Assembly (NCBI GenBank): GCA_964475135.1
Contig: CAYYWL010000009.1
Location: 1-56,260, forward strand
DNA length: 56,260 nt
Origin: TMED14 sp964475135
GTDB taxonomy: Bacteria > Bacteroidota > Bacteroidia > Flavobacteriales > Schleiferiaceae
Direction: 5' to 3'
A program made the position numbers and the translations under genes. Position 1 is the stretch's first letter. Every line of letters starts with the position of its first letter. The notes under the pieces were generated by a model. It was not told the origin of the DNA. It saw only the letters and a list, made by a program, of their open reading frames with translations, and searched no databases. Shown one piece after another: positions 1 through 9,009 of the stretch.

Positions 1-177
1 ATGGAGTACAAGCTCGCCAACCTGGTGCACGACGGACCACTGGTCGAGTGGGCACGCCGCGCCGCAGCGCGCATCGTAGACGAAGACCCGCAGCTCGAAC
101 AACCTGCCCACGCGGCCTTGAGGGCGCGATTTAGCGACTACGCCCGAGGCCGAATGGCCTGGGGGCGAATCGCCTAG
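1..177 (+). CDS. recG: ATP-dependent DNA helicase RecG, C-terminal fragment
   Basis: Frame 1 is open from the window edge to the TAG at 175-177, giving 58 residues. The peptide contains KLANLVHDGPLVEWAR and then DEDPQLEQPAHAALR, which matches the conserved tail of RecG, the helicase that reverses stalled forks and processes recombination intermediates. The helicase motifs lie outside the window, so the call rests on this tail alone. The ATG at base 1 is probably an internal Met. It is followed after 68 bp by the next gene on the same strand. Confidence 0.72.
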   Translation: MEYKLANLVHDGPLVEWARRAAARIVDEDPQLEQPAHAALRARFSDYARGRMAWGRIA

Positions 178-245
178 CTCTTCCACCCGAGGCAATGTGA
201 CTTTGGCCCGATTCCTGCGGTCCGTGAGGGCGTACCTTTAGTCCG

Positions 246-881
246 ATGAAGCCCCGACTGCACCTGCCCAAGCCCAAAATTCGCCCCTTCTGGCGGTCGG
301 TCCGACTTACGCACCGTTTTTACATCATCACCGGGGGCTACACCTTTATGAAAGAGGGGCTTCGCAAGATGGGCTGGGCCTTGCTCTTTTTTGGCATCGC
401 ACTTTGGGCACTCAATAAGTACGTTTTTGACTTGACCTCGGCCGCCGAATGGGTAACGGGGCAGTTGCCTTGGTACCTCGTGGCGCTGACGATGTTCGCG
501 AGCGAGATTGTGGTCGGTATCCTCCCCCCCGACCTCTTTATCATTTGGACCAAGAGTCTCTCGCACCCGTGGCTTATGGTCGGAATCCTTGCCTCACTTA
601 GCTACCTAGCCGGGGTCATCAGCTACGGAATCGGGCAGCAGCTGCATCGGCTCCCTCGAGTGAAGCGCTGGGTCGACGGCAAATTCGCCACCCAATTCAC
701 CCAAATTCGCCGTTTTGGTGGGCTTCTCGTAGTACTTGCGGCAGTCACCCCACTACCGTTTCCGCTGGTTTCTACCATTGCGGGCATGGTCGGGTACCGG
801 TTTCAGTGGTACTTATGGGCCGCGTTGACGCGTTTTATTCGCTTTGCGCTTTATGCCGCGGTGATTTTCGGCCTCGTCTAG
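246..881 (+). CDS. VTT/DedA-type (YqaA-like) small inner-membrane protein
   Basis: The 211-residue protein has about five hydrophobic segments: residues 35-60, 75-95, 105-130, 158-180 and 185-208. The family-like glycine/proline-rich core includes ASEIVVGILPPDLFIIW and a later TPLPFPLVSTIAGMVGY, which resembles the VTT (SNARE-associated/DedA) fold with its re-entrant loops. DedA-type proteins are implicated in lipid flipping and membrane homeostasis; the substrate cannot be told from sequence. The start at 246 is favoured by a near-consensus promoter TAccTTTA at 233-240. Met35, just before the first membrane segment, is an alternative start that would drop a basic N-terminal extension. Confidence 0.6.
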   Translation: MKPRLHLPKPKIRPFWRSVRLTHRFYIITGGYTFMKEGLRKMGWALLFFGIALWALNKYVFDLTSAAEWVTGQLPWYLVALTMFASEIVVGILPPDLFIIWTKSLSHPWLMVGILASLSYLAGVISYGIGQQLHRLPRVKRWVDGKFATQFTQIRRFGGLLVVLAAVTPLPFPLVSTIAGMVGYRFQWYLWAALTRFIRFALYAAVIFGLV

Positions 882-888
882 ACCGAAC

Positions 889-896
889 TACCTTTG
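889..896 (+). promoter_or_regulatory. -7 promoter element TAnnTTTG of pheT
   Basis: A perfect TAccTTTG lies 4 nt before the pheT ATG. In Bacteroidota the transcription start lies a few bases after this element, so the predicted mRNA has essentially no 5' leader. Confidence 0.65.
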
Positions 897-900
897 CGCC

Positions 901-3339
901 ATGCGCATTTCATTGGACTGGCTCTCGGACTACCTTCCGACCTCACTTAGCGTTGCCGAAATTGGCGAACGCCTTACCGCTACGGGACTCGAAGTTGAAA
1001 AGTCCGAGGTGTTTGACGCCCTTCCGGGCGGGCTGCGCGGAATCGTCGTCGGCGAAGTCCGTGAGGTGCGCCAGCACCCCAACGCCGACCGCCTTCGCGT
1101 AACCAAGGTCGACGTAGGTGCCCCGGAATGGCTGAACATCGTGTGCGGCGCGAGTAACGTGGCCGAAGGCCAGAAAGTCGCCGTAGCCACCGTCGGAGCC
1201 GAACTCTTCCCCGTCGGCAGCGACAAACCTTTAGTGATCAAGAAATCCGCACTGCGCGGCGAGCCCTCTGAAGGCATGGTTTGCGCTGAAGACGAACTTG
1301 GCCTCAGCGACGACCACGCCGGAATCATGGTGCTGCGCCCCGACGCTCCCGTCGGTCAGCCCATGGCCGAATACCTGGGCCTCGAGAGCGACCACGTGCT
1401 CGAAATCGGCCTGACCCCCAACCGCATGGACGCCATGAGCCACTACGGAGTGGCCCGCGACCTGCGCGCCTCACTGCTGCGCGACGGCCAGGACGTGATG
1501 TGGACCGAGCCCACCACGGTGGACCTCAGCAGTACTGCAAGCGGGGCCACTGCGGTACGCGTCGAAGATTCCGCCGCCTGCCCCCAGTACGGAGCCTTGA
1601 AAATCACCGGCGTGGTCGGAAGCCAACCCTCGGCCGAACCCATCCAGCAGCGCCTCAAGGCCATTGGCCTCAACCCCATCAACGCGCTGGTCGACGCCAC
1701 GAACTACGCGATGCACGCCCTTGGCCACCCCCTGCACTGCTTTGACGCTACTTCAGTTGGCGGAAGCATCGTGGTTCGCCGTGCCCACACGGGCGAAACC
1801 TTGACCACGCTTGACGGCGTTGTGCGGACGCTGCACCCTGACGACCAAGTGATTGCAAACGCCACCGAGGCCATGTGCCTGGCCGGAGTGTTCGGAGGCC
1901 AAACCTCTGGCGTTTCGGCTTCGACCACCTCGGTCGTCGTGGAATCCGCGTGGTTTGACCCCGTCGTGACCCGCGCCATGGCCCGCCGCCACGGTCTGAA
2001 CACTGACGCCAGCTTTCGCTACGAGCGCGGCGTAGACCCCGCCATGGGCCTCGCCGCCCTTGAACTTTTTTGGACGCTGATCGAAGCCCAGTTCCCCGAA
2101 GCGCGTATTGAAGGCCTTGACTGGGAGCGCGCCAACGACCCACGGTTTGTGGCCCCTACCCTCGAAGTTTCGATGGACCGCATCGGGCGCCTGCTCGGCG
2201 AACGACTGCCTGACGAGGTGTGCGAAGGGATTCTCGAATCGCTCGACATCGACGTGGTAGCCCAGAAGGGCGACCTGTGGACCCTTGGCTTGCCCGTCTA
2301 CCGCTGGGACGTGCGCCGCGAAGCCGACGTAGCCGAAGAACTTTTGCGCATCTGGGGATTCAACAACCTCGCCGAGCCCGAAGGCCTACGCGTGCGCAGC
2401 CAGCCCGAACCCCGCCGCAATGCCGAATCGCTTCGCCGCGTGGCCGCCGACTACCTCGTGGCTCAGGGCCTCAATGAGGTCATGAATTTGTCGCTGACCC
2501 GCGCGGCATGGTTTGCCGAGCATCCATCGATTCCGGCCGAAGAAATTGTGCACGTGCTGAACCCGCTCAGCCAGGACCTCGGCGTGATGCGCCCCACTCT
2601 GCTGTACAGCGGGCTCGAAACCATATCCTACAACCTCAAGCGCCAAGAGGACCGCTTGGCCATTTTTGAGTTCGGACGCCGCTACGGCCAGACGGCCGAG
2701 GGCCGCTACGAGTCGGCAGAGCTCGGCATTTGGATCTGCGGCGCCTACCCCGACGCGCACTACAGCCGCCCCAACACCTCGGCCTCATTTGGGGTGCTCA
2801 AAGGCCTTGTAACTGGCTTGCTTCAGCGCCTCGGAATTTCGTTCACCGAGCGACCCGGCGGCGACGTGGCCGGATTTTGGTCTGGCCGTCTCGACCTGCT
2901 CGGCCCGGACGGAACCGCCCTTGCCTACCTCGGATGGCCCGACGCCCATGCCCTAGCGGCCACCGACGTCGACAAGCCTGTGCTCGCTGCCCTCGTGCAG
3001 TGGGACGCCGTGGTCGAAGCCGCCCAAAAAGTGCGTACGGCCTATGTCGAGCCTCCGAAGTTCCCCAAAATGGTGCGCGACTTGGCCTTGGTGGTCCCCG
3101 TGGGCACTGCCTACGGAACGCTGGTCGAAGGGCTCAAGTCCGCCCCGGTGAAAACGCTTGAAGCGATTGAACTGTTTGATGTGTACCAAGGCAAAGGACT
3201 GCCCGAAGGCACGATGTCGTACGGAGTTCGCCTCACCTTTAGGGATTCAAGCAAAACACTTCAAGACCAGCAGGTTGAGGGAGCTGTAAAGCGCATGCTC
3301 GAGGGAGCCGAAAAGCACTGCGGGGCGAAGCTTCGTTAG
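901..3339 (+). CDS. pheT: Phenylalanine-tRNA ligase beta subunit
   Basis: An 812-residue protein of the length expected for bacterial PheT, which with PheS forms the alpha2-beta2 enzyme that charges tRNA-Phe. The N-terminal tRNA-binding OB fold is at about residues 40-150 (VGEVREVRQHPNADRLRV). B3/B4 editing-domain sequence follows (about 210-390), then the B5 domain (about 400-475), the catalytic-like core, and a C-terminal FDX-ACB domain (about 718-811, starting near PKFPKMVRDLALVVP). The start at 901 is fixed by the TAccTTTG just upstream. pheS is not in the window, as is common in Bacteroidota, where pheS and pheT are often unlinked. Transcription ends at the hairpin at 3364-3394. Confidence 0.97.
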   Translation: MRISLDWLSDYLPTSLSVAEIGERLTATGLEVEKSEVFDALPGGLRGIVVGEVREVRQHPNADRLRVTKVDVGAPEWLNIVCGASNVAEGQKVAVATVGAELFPVGSDKPLVIKKSALRGEPSEGMVCAEDELGLSDDHAGIMVLRPDAPVGQPMAEYLGLESDHVLEIGLTPNRMDAMSHYGVARDLRASLLRDGQDVMWTEPTTVDLSSTASGATAVRVEDSAACPQYGALKITGVVGSQPSAEPIQQRLKAIGLNPINALVDATNYAMHALGHPLHCFDATSVGGSIVVRRAHTGETLTTLDGVVRTLHPDDQVIANATEAMCLAGVFGGQTSGVSASTTSVVVESAWFDPVVTRAMARRHGLNTDASFRYERGVDPAMGLAALELFWTLIEAQFPEARIEGLDWERANDPRFVAPTLEVSMDRIGRLLGERLPDEVCEGILESLDIDVVAQKGDLWTLGLPVYRWDVRREADVAEELLRIWGFNNLAEPEGLRVRSQPEPRRNAESLRRVAADYLVAQGLNEVMNLSLTRAAWFAEHPSIPAEEIVHVLNPLSQDLGVMRPTLLYSGLETISYNLKRQEDRLAIFEFGRRYGQTAEGRYESAELGIWICGAYPDAHYSRPNTSASFGVLKGLVTGLLQRLGISFTERPGGDVAGFWSGRLDLLGPDGTALAYLGWPDAHALAATDVDKPVLAALVQWDAVVEAAQKVRTAYVEPPKFPKMVRDLALVVPVGTAYGTLVEGLKSAPVKTLEAIELFDVYQGKGLPEGTMSYGVRLTFRDSSKTLQDQQVEGAVKRMLEGAEKHCGAKLR

Positions 3340-3363
3340 TCGGGTTACCCTAAGTTTTAAAAC

Positions 3364-3394
3364 AATAAGGGCCTCCCGTGGGGAGGCCCTTATT
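3364..3394. terminator. Bidirectional intrinsic terminator between pheT and purL
   Basis: A perfect 14-bp inverted repeat (3364-3377 with 3381-3394) with a 3-nt loop. It is A-rich on the left flank and T/A-rich on the right, so it can act on both strands. It lies between convergent stop codons, 24 bp past pheT and 21 bp past purL. Confidence 0.9.
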
Positions 3395-3415
3395 ATTTAC
3401 GACGTACGGTACTCC

Positions 3416-5647
3416 TTAGCTCTTCGAGCTGAAATTCAACGCATTGTCGTAGCGCTGGCGGTAGTCTGAAACCATTCCCCAGTCTTCGTCGTCAACGCGC
3501 ACCGAACCTTTGGTCACGTGGCCCAAAAGGTCGAATTCTACTCCGTTGCGCATCATGATGTCTAAAAAGCGCTCTTCGTCTTCGGGGTGAACACTCACCA
3601 CGATGCGGCTCTGAGCTTCGCCAAACAAGAAGGCGTCGGGACGAATCTCGGCGTCGGTGGTAAGGTCAAAGCCAAGACCTCCGGCCATAGCGGATTCAAG
3701 CAGGGTCACGAAGAGTCCACCTTCAGACACGTCGTGGGCCGAAGCCACCACGCCTTCGCGAATCAACTCGGCCACTTGGCGCTGTACTACGTATTCCTCA
3801 TCGAGGTCAAAGTACGGAGCGGGCGAGGCCGTGATTCCGTGCTCGTGCACCAGGTACTGGCTCGAGGCAAGGTCGTTGCGGCTGCTGCCGATCATGTAGA
3901 TCAAGTCGCCCTTGGACTTGAACCCGAGGGTGGTCACGTGCTTGACGTCGTCGACCAGGCCGATCATGGCAATCGTTGGAGTCGGGAACACGGGCTCAAC
4001 CTTGTTTCCGATGGCCGTCTGGTTGTAAAAGCTCACGTTGCCGCCGGTTACGGGGGTCTCGAACTTCAAGCAGGCCTTGCCCATCCCCTTGATGGATCCG
4101 ACAAACTGCCAGTACACCTCGGGGTTGTAGGGGTTGCCAAAGTTGAGGCAGTTGGTGATGGCGCTGGGGGTTCCGCCCGAGCAGGTGATGTTGCGGGCGT
4201 TCTCGGCCACGGCGATCATGGCGCCTACCTCGGGGTCGGCATGCACGTAGCGGCTGTTGCAGTCTACGGTCATGGCGAGGGCACGATTGGTTCCGCGCAA
4301 ATTGACGATGGACGCGTCGCTGGCGTCGTTGGTCGAGCGGTTGATGGTTCCGACCATTGAATCGTACTGCTCGTAGATCCAGCGCTTTGACGCGATGTTC
4401 GGAAGCGCCACCACGCGCTCGGCCACGGCCTTGAGGTCGGCAGGCACGGGCACGCTGTCCACGTTGAATTTTTGGTACTCGGCGTAGTACGCGGGCTCTG
4501 ACCACTCGCGGTGGTAAACGGGCGCTCCGCCACCCAGCACGAGGTGCTCGGCCGGGAGGTCTCCGATCAGCTCACCGTGCCAGTAGTACTGCACGTTGGG
4601 GCCCGCGGTCACCTCACCGATGAGGGCGCAGTGAATGTCCCACTTGTCAAAAATGGCCTCTACCTCGGCCTCGCGGCCCTTCTGAACTACGACGAGCATG
4701 CGCTCTTGAGACTCCGAAAGCAGGATTTCCCAGGGGTGCATACCGGCCTGGCGGGTCGGAACGCGGTCGAGATGAATCGTCATGCCGACGTTTCCGCCCG
4801 CACTCATTTCTGTGGTCGAGCAGGTGATGCCCGCGGCACCCATGTCCTGCATGCCCATGACGGCTCCGGTATCGGCGAGTTCCATGGTCGCCTCGAGGAG
4901 CAACTTCTCTTGAAAAGGGTCGCCCACCTGTACTGACGGAATGTCGTTGGCCGAGTCTTCGCTCAAATCTTTGGATGCGAATGCGGCTCCGTGGATGCCG
5001 TCGCGACCTGTTGACGAACCGACGATGTACACGGGGTTGCCCACGCCGCGCGCTTTGGCGCTGATTTGGCCGCCCACCTTGACGATTCCGGCCGAAAACG
5101 CGTTTACGAGCGGATTCTGCTCGTAGCAGTCGTCAAAGTAGACTTCGCCTCCAACCGTCGGAATTCCGAAGCTGTTGCCGTAGTCGCCAATTCCCTTGAC
5201 CACCCCGTTGACCAGCCACTTGGTGCGGTCGGTGTTCGGATTCCCGAAGCGCAGCGAGTTCAGCTGCGCAATCGGACGGGCACCCATCGTGAAAATGTCG
5301 CGGTTGATTCCGCCCACGCCGGTCGCGGCGCCCTGATAGGGCTCTACCGCTGAAGGGTGGTTGTGCGACTCAATCTTAAACGCGCAAGCAAGTCCGTCGC
5401 CAATGTCGACTAGCCCGGCATTCTCTTCGCCGGCCTTGGCGAGCATATGCGGACCCTCTTTGGGCAACGTCTTTAGCCACACAATCGAGTTTTTGTACGA
5501 GCAGTGCTCGCTCCACATCACCGAATACATGCTGAGCTCGGTGAAGTTGGGCACGCGTCCGAGGCGCGTACAAATCGCGTCAAATTCTTCGGGCAAAAGG
5601 CCGAGCTCTTGGGCTTGGGCTACGGTAGTAAGGGCAGTTGATTCCAT
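3416..5647 (-). CDS. purL: Phosphoribosylformylglycinamidine synthase subunit PurL (short form)
   Basis: A 743-residue protein matching the small PurL of the PurS-PurQ-PurL system, which makes FGAM from FGAR, ATP and glutamine-derived ammonia in purine synthesis. Visible family marks are WSEHCSYK near residues 45-52, KIESHNHPSAVEPYQGAATG near 90-110 (nucleotide and Mg2+ binding), and a second half repeating the AIRS-type fold (SGGTPSAITNCLNFGNP and AHDVSEGGL). The glutaminase PurQ and PurS are not nearby. The ATG at 5647 is preceded by TAccTTCG at 5671-5664, a weak -7-like site. It diverges from the amidohydrolase with a 51-bp gap. purC lies 31 kb away, so the pathway genes are scattered. Confidence 0.95.
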   Translation of the reverse strand: MESTALTTVAQAQELGLLPEEFDAICTRLGRVPNFTELSMYSVMWSEHCSYKNSIVWLKTLPKEGPHMLAKAGEENAGLVDIGDGLACAFKIESHNHPSAVEPYQGAATGVGGINRDIFTMGARPIAQLNSLRFGNPNTDRTKWLVNGVVKGIGDYGNSFGIPTVGGEVYFDDCYEQNPLVNAFSAGIVKVGGQISAKARGVGNPVYIVGSSTGRDGIHGAAFASKDLSEDSANDIPSVQVGDPFQEKLLLEATMELADTGAVMGMQDMGAAGITCSTTEMSAGGNVGMTIHLDRVPTRQAGMHPWEILLSESQERMLVVVQKGREAEVEAIFDKWDIHCALIGEVTAGPNVQYYWHGELIGDLPAEHLVLGGGAPVYHREWSEPAYYAEYQKFNVDSVPVPADLKAVAERVVALPNIASKRWIYEQYDSMVGTINRSTNDASDASIVNLRGTNRALAMTVDCNSRYVHADPEVGAMIAVAENARNITCSGGTPSAITNCLNFGNPYNPEVYWQFVGSIKGMGKACLKFETPVTGGNVSFYNQTAIGNKVEPVFPTPTIAMIGLVDDVKHVTTLGFKSKGDLIYMIGSSRNDLASSQYLVHEHGITASPAPYFDLDEEYVVQRQVAELIREGVVASAHDVSEGGLFVTLLESAMAGGLGFDLTTDAEIRPDAFLFGEAQSRIVVSVHPEDEERFLDIMMRNGVEFDLLGHVTKGSVRVDDEDWGMVSDYRQRYDNALNFSSKS

Positions 5648-5698
5648 GCGCGTCGTTTGAGGCGCGAAGGTACGGCGGCGGCTGCCTACCTTGCGGCT

Positions 5699-7333
5699 AT
5701 GAAGGCAGTTTACTCCCCCCTTTTACTCGGAATTTTTGGGCTTTTTGCGGCCTGCAGCACGGCACCTGAGTTTGACGCCGTTCTGACGAATGCCCGCATC
5801 GCGGAATTTCACGGGGACAGCCTCAGCTACCGATCGGTGCACCTCGCCCTGCGCGACGGGCGGATTGCGGCGGTGGTTCCGGCTACCGCGGCCGTTCCTG
5901 CGGCCCGCGACACCACCGACCTCAGCGGGTCGTTCGTCTACCCTGGATTCATTGACGCCCACGCCCACTTTCTGGCGCTTGGCCAGGCCCTTGAGACGGT
6001 GGACTTGGTCGGAACCCGCAGCTGGGCCGAGTGCGTCGACCGCGTACGCCAGTACGTCGCCGACCACCCCGAGGTCGCCGTGGTGCGCGGCCGCGGATGG
6101 GACCAAAACGACTGGGCTGACAAGGCATGGCCCACGTCCCGAGATCTCGACGGGCTCACCGACAAGCCCATCGTTCTTTCGCGCATCGACGGCCACGCGG
6201 TGGTCTGCAACCAAGTCGCCCTAACCCAGTCCGGAATCACTGCCGCCACCCGCATCGACGGAGGCGAAATCCTTCTAGCCGCCGGCAAACCCACTGGAGT
6301 TCTGGTCGACAACGCCGAAACCCTACTGCGCATCGCCGAGCCTTCGCGTGAAGAAAAAATCCGCTACCTGCAGGCCGCCGAGCGCTGGTGCGTGGATCTC
6401 GGCCTGACTGGCGTGCACGATGCAGGACTGCCCACTGGCGACATCATGCTGATCGACAGCCTTCAGCAGGCCGGAACGCTGCGCATGCCCCTGTACGTCA
6501 TGGTCGCCGAGAGCCCCGAAGCCCTCGACCACTGGCTGAACCGCGGCCCCCTCGAGACCGACTGGCTATCGGTGCGAAGCTTTAAGTTCTACAGCGACGG
6601 CGCGTTGGGCAGCCGCGGAGCCCTCTTGCGCGCTCCCTACCACGACCGCCACGACCACTTTGGGCTGGCCCTTCGCGGCACCAAGTACCTAAAGGCCGCC
6701 GCCGACCGCCTCGCCAAGGCCGGGTGGCAGATGAACACGCACGCCATCGGAGATTCCGCCAACCACCTCATCATCAATGTGTACCGCGAAGCCCTCAGCG
6801 CCCCAGCCGCAAAAAAAGACCTGCGCTGGCGCGTCGAGCACGCCCAAGTGGTGAGTCCCGAAGACCAGATCCTCTTTGGCAATGGCATTGTTCCGTCGGT
6901 GCAGCCCACCCATGCGACGAGTGATATGGATTGGGCGCCAGACCGCTTGGGGCCCGACCGCATGCCGCACGCCTACGCCTACCGGGCGCTGCGCGAGGCA
7001 AACGGCGGATGGATTCCGCTCGGAACCGACTTCCCAATCGAGCACCCCAACCCGATGTACACGATTTTGGCCGCTACGGCCCGACGCGCATTGGACGGCC
7101 ACCCAGCCGAGGGTTTTCAGATCGAAAACGCCCTGACCTTGGCTCAAACCCTGAAGGGAATGACTGCAGACGCCGCCCGCGCTGCCTTTCAGGAGTCCGA
7201 CCGCGGCGAAATCCGCATTGGAAATTGGGCGGACTTCACCATCTTTGAGGTAAACCTAAACGAATTAACCCCCATGGCCCTCCCGCAGACCTCGCCAACC
7301 CAGGTGTGGATCCACGGCGAGCGCCGCAAGTAA
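5699..7333 (+). CDS. Lipoprotein amidohydrolase, family 3 (YtcJ-like)
   Basis: A 544-residue metal-dependent hydrolase of the amidohydrolase superfamily. It carries a lipoprotein signal peptide (hydrophobic 5-18, lipobox FAAC with Cys19), so it is probably membrane-anchored in the envelope. The metal-binding HxH is at about residues 88-90 (FIDAHAHF). Further motifs are RVEHAQVV and GTDFPIEHPNP, where the Asp is the usual catalytic ligand. The substrate is unknown; the YtcJ group is broadly annotated without a defined reaction. The start at 5699 is chosen over an upstream in-frame start at 5657 because it gives a clean lipoprotein signal; the longer start would add residues encoded by the divergent purL upstream region. 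Confidence 0.85.
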   Translation: MKAVYSPLLLGIFGLFAACSTAPEFDAVLTNARIAEFHGDSLSYRSVHLALRDGRIAAVVPATAAVPAARDTTDLSGSFVYPGFIDAHAHFLALGQALETVDLVGTRSWAECVDRVRQYVADHPEVAVVRGRGWDQNDWADKAWPTSRDLDGLTDKPIVLSRIDGHAVVCNQVALTQSGITAATRIDGGEILLAAGKPTGVLVDNAETLLRIAEPSREEKIRYLQAAERWCVDLGLTGVHDAGLPTGDIMLIDSLQQAGTLRMPLYVMVAESPEALDHWLNRGPLETDWLSVRSFKFYSDGALGSRGALLRAPYHDRHDHFGLALRGTKYLKAAADRLAKAGWQMNTHAIGDSANHLIINVYREALSAPAAKKDLRWRVEHAQVVSPEDQILFGNGIVPSVQPTHATSDMDWAPDRLGPDRMPHAYAYRALREANGGWIPLGTDFPIEHPNPMYTILAATARRALDGHPAEGFQIENALTLAQTLKGMTADAARAAFQESDRGEIRIGNWADFTIFEVNLNELTPMALPQTSPTQVWIHGERRK

Positions 7334-7350
7334 CTTACGAGCATTCACGC

Positions 7351-8994
7351 ATGAACGCACCCAAACGCCTTTTTGATTTCGCCCACTACGCGGCGGCAAA
7401 GCATCCGCGCCCCGACGCACTCAACACCAAAGTCAACGGCCAGTGGCAGTCGATGTCGACCACCGAATTCATTGCCAAGGCCGAGAAACTGGCCTGCGGG
7501 CTCATCGACCTCGGCCTCAAGCCGGGCGACCGCGTCGGAATCATTTCGACCACCAACCGCACCGAGTGGAACCTCTGCGACCAAGCCATCCTCAGCGCGG
7601 GCGGCGTGGACGTGCCGATGTACCCGACGATTTCGCAGGCCGACTACACGTTCATTTTGAACGATGCCGGAGTGCGTTTTTGCTTTGTGAGCGACCCAGA
7701 GCTCCGCGACAAGATGGAGGCGCTGCGCGCCGACGTGCCCAGCCTCGAAGGCGTGTTCACGTTTACGCCGACCGAAGGTTCCGCCTGCCTTGACGACGTC
7801 GTGGCCCGCGCCACCGACGCCCACTGTGCCGAACTCGAGGCCCGCAAGGCCGCCGTGCGCGAAGAGGACCTGGCCACGCTGATTTACACGTCCGGAACCA
7901 CCGGCACCCCCAAAGGCGTCATGCTGAGCCACCGCAACATCGCCTCGAACGCGGTCGCAGGGGCCTCGCGCCTGCCCGTCGGCCCCACCGGCAAAGCCCT
8001 GAGCTTCTTGCCCTTGTGCCACAGCTACGAACGCGTGTGTGTCTACGTCTACCTCACCAACGGCGTGGGCGTCTACTTCGCTGAATCGATGGAAACCATC
8101 GGAGACAACCTGCGCGAGGTGCATCCGCAGGTGTTTACGGCGGTTCCGCGCCTGCTCGAGAAGGTGTACGACAAAATCATGGACAAGGGCAAGGCCCTGA
8201 CCGGCATCAAGCGCGGACTCTTTTTCTGGGCCGTCGGACTGGCCGAGCGCTACGAGCACGAGGGCCTGAGCCCACTCTACTACGCCCAGCTCAAGCTGGC
8301 CCGCAAGCTGATCTTTAGCAAGTGGCAAGAGGCGCTGGGTGGCGAAACCTTGGCCGTCGCCAGCGGAGCCGCCGCGCTCAACCCCAAGCTCGCTCGCATC
8401 TTTGCCGGAGCCGGCATCAACGTACAAGAGGGCTACGGACTCACCGAAACCTCGCCCATATTGGCCGTCAACCTGCCCACCGGCCAAGGCCATAAGCTGG
8501 GCACCGTCGGAACCGCCATCGACGGCGTCGAACTCAAGCTGGACGCCGACGGCGAGATCCTCGCCAAGGGCCCCAACGTCATGATGGGCTACTACAACCG
8601 CCCCGACCTCACCGCCGAGGTGATGACTGAAGACGGATGGTTCCGCACCGGAGACATCGGCGAATTCGACGCTGAGGGCTACCTGCGCATCACCGACCGC
8701 AAGAAAGAAATTTTCAAGACCGCCGGAGGCAAGTACATCACGCCCCAGGCCATGGAAAACGCCTTCAAAATGTCGCCCTTCATCGAGCAGTGNNNNNNNN
8801 NNNNNNNNNNNNNNNNNNNNNNNNNNNNNNNNNNNNNNNNNNNNNNNNNNNNNNNNNNNNNNNNNNNNNNNNNNNNNNNNNNNNNNNNNNNNGCCGCAGG
8901 CCACGTAACCCCCACCCTAAAGCTGCGCCGCAAGCCCATCTTGCAGATGTACGCCGAGCAGTACGAGGGGCTGTACGAGGAAGCGAGCAACTAG
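7351..8994 (+). CDS. Long-chain fatty-acid-CoA ligase (AMP-forming), interrupted by an assembly gap
   Basis: This is an AMP-dependent synthetase that activates fatty acids to acyl-CoA via acyl-adenylate. The P-loop-like A3 motif is LIYTSGTTGTPKGVMLSHRN at about residues 179-198. It is followed by GYGLTETSPI, then GYYNRPDLTAEV and DGWFRTGDIG, and a linker ITDRKKEIFKTAGGKYI. A 100-N gap removes the start of the C-terminal domain. The frame resumes with GHVTPTLKLRRKPIL and ends YEEASN, as expected for the family. Relatives have roughly 85-90 residues between the flanks, so about 260 bp is probably missing and the gap size is a placeholder. The start at 7351 avoids an upstream in-frame start inside the preceding gene. 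The stop lies in a heptamer repeat. Confidence 0.88.
   Translation: MNAPKRLFDFAHYAAAKHPRPDALNTKVNGQWQSMSTTEFIAKAEKLACGLIDLGLKPGDRVGIISTTNRTEWNLCDQAILSAGGVDVPMYPTISQADYTFILNDAGVRFCFVSDPELRDKMEALRADVPSLEGVFTFTPTEGSACLDDVVARATDAHCAELEARKAAVREEDLATLIYTSGTTGTPKGVMLSHRNIASNAVAGASRLPVGPTGKALSFLPLCHSYERVCVYVYLTNGVGVYFAESMETIGDNLREVHPQVFTAVPRLLEKVYDKIMDKGKALTGIKRGLFFWAVGLAERYEHEGLSPLYYAQLKLARKLIFSKWQEALGGETLAVASGAAALNPKLARIFAGAGINVQEGYGLTETSPILAVNLPTGQGHKLGTVGTAIDGVELKLDADGEILAKGPNVMMGYYNRPDLTAEVMTEDGWFRTGDIGEFDAEGYLRITDRKKEIFKTAGGKYITPQAMENAFKMSPFIEQXXXXXXXXXXXXXXXXXXXXXXXXXXXXXXXXXXAAGHVTPTLKLRRKPILQMYAEQYEGLYEEASN
8793..8892. other. Assembly gap (100 N)
   Basis: A run of exactly 100 N inside the acyl-CoA ligase. 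Flanking bases are not duplicated, so real sequence is missing here. Confidence 0.99.
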
Positions 8995-9009
8995 TAACTA
9001 GCAGCTAGC
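8989..9009. repeat. Heptamer repeat (3 units) spanning two convergent stop codons
   Basis: Three consecutive 7-mers fit NRCWRGN (for example aactagt and aactagc). The ligase TAG at 8992-8994 and the RluD TAG (minus strand, 8998-9000) both lie within the array, and only 3 bp separate the two genes. Confidence 0.6.

Noticed and set aside
7345..8904. Long open frame (about 519 codons) on the minus strand across the acyl-CoA ligase
   Set aside because: It is antisense to a gene with clear AMP-ligase motifs, runs through the N gap, and has no recognisable protein motif; GC-rich codon bias opens such frames.
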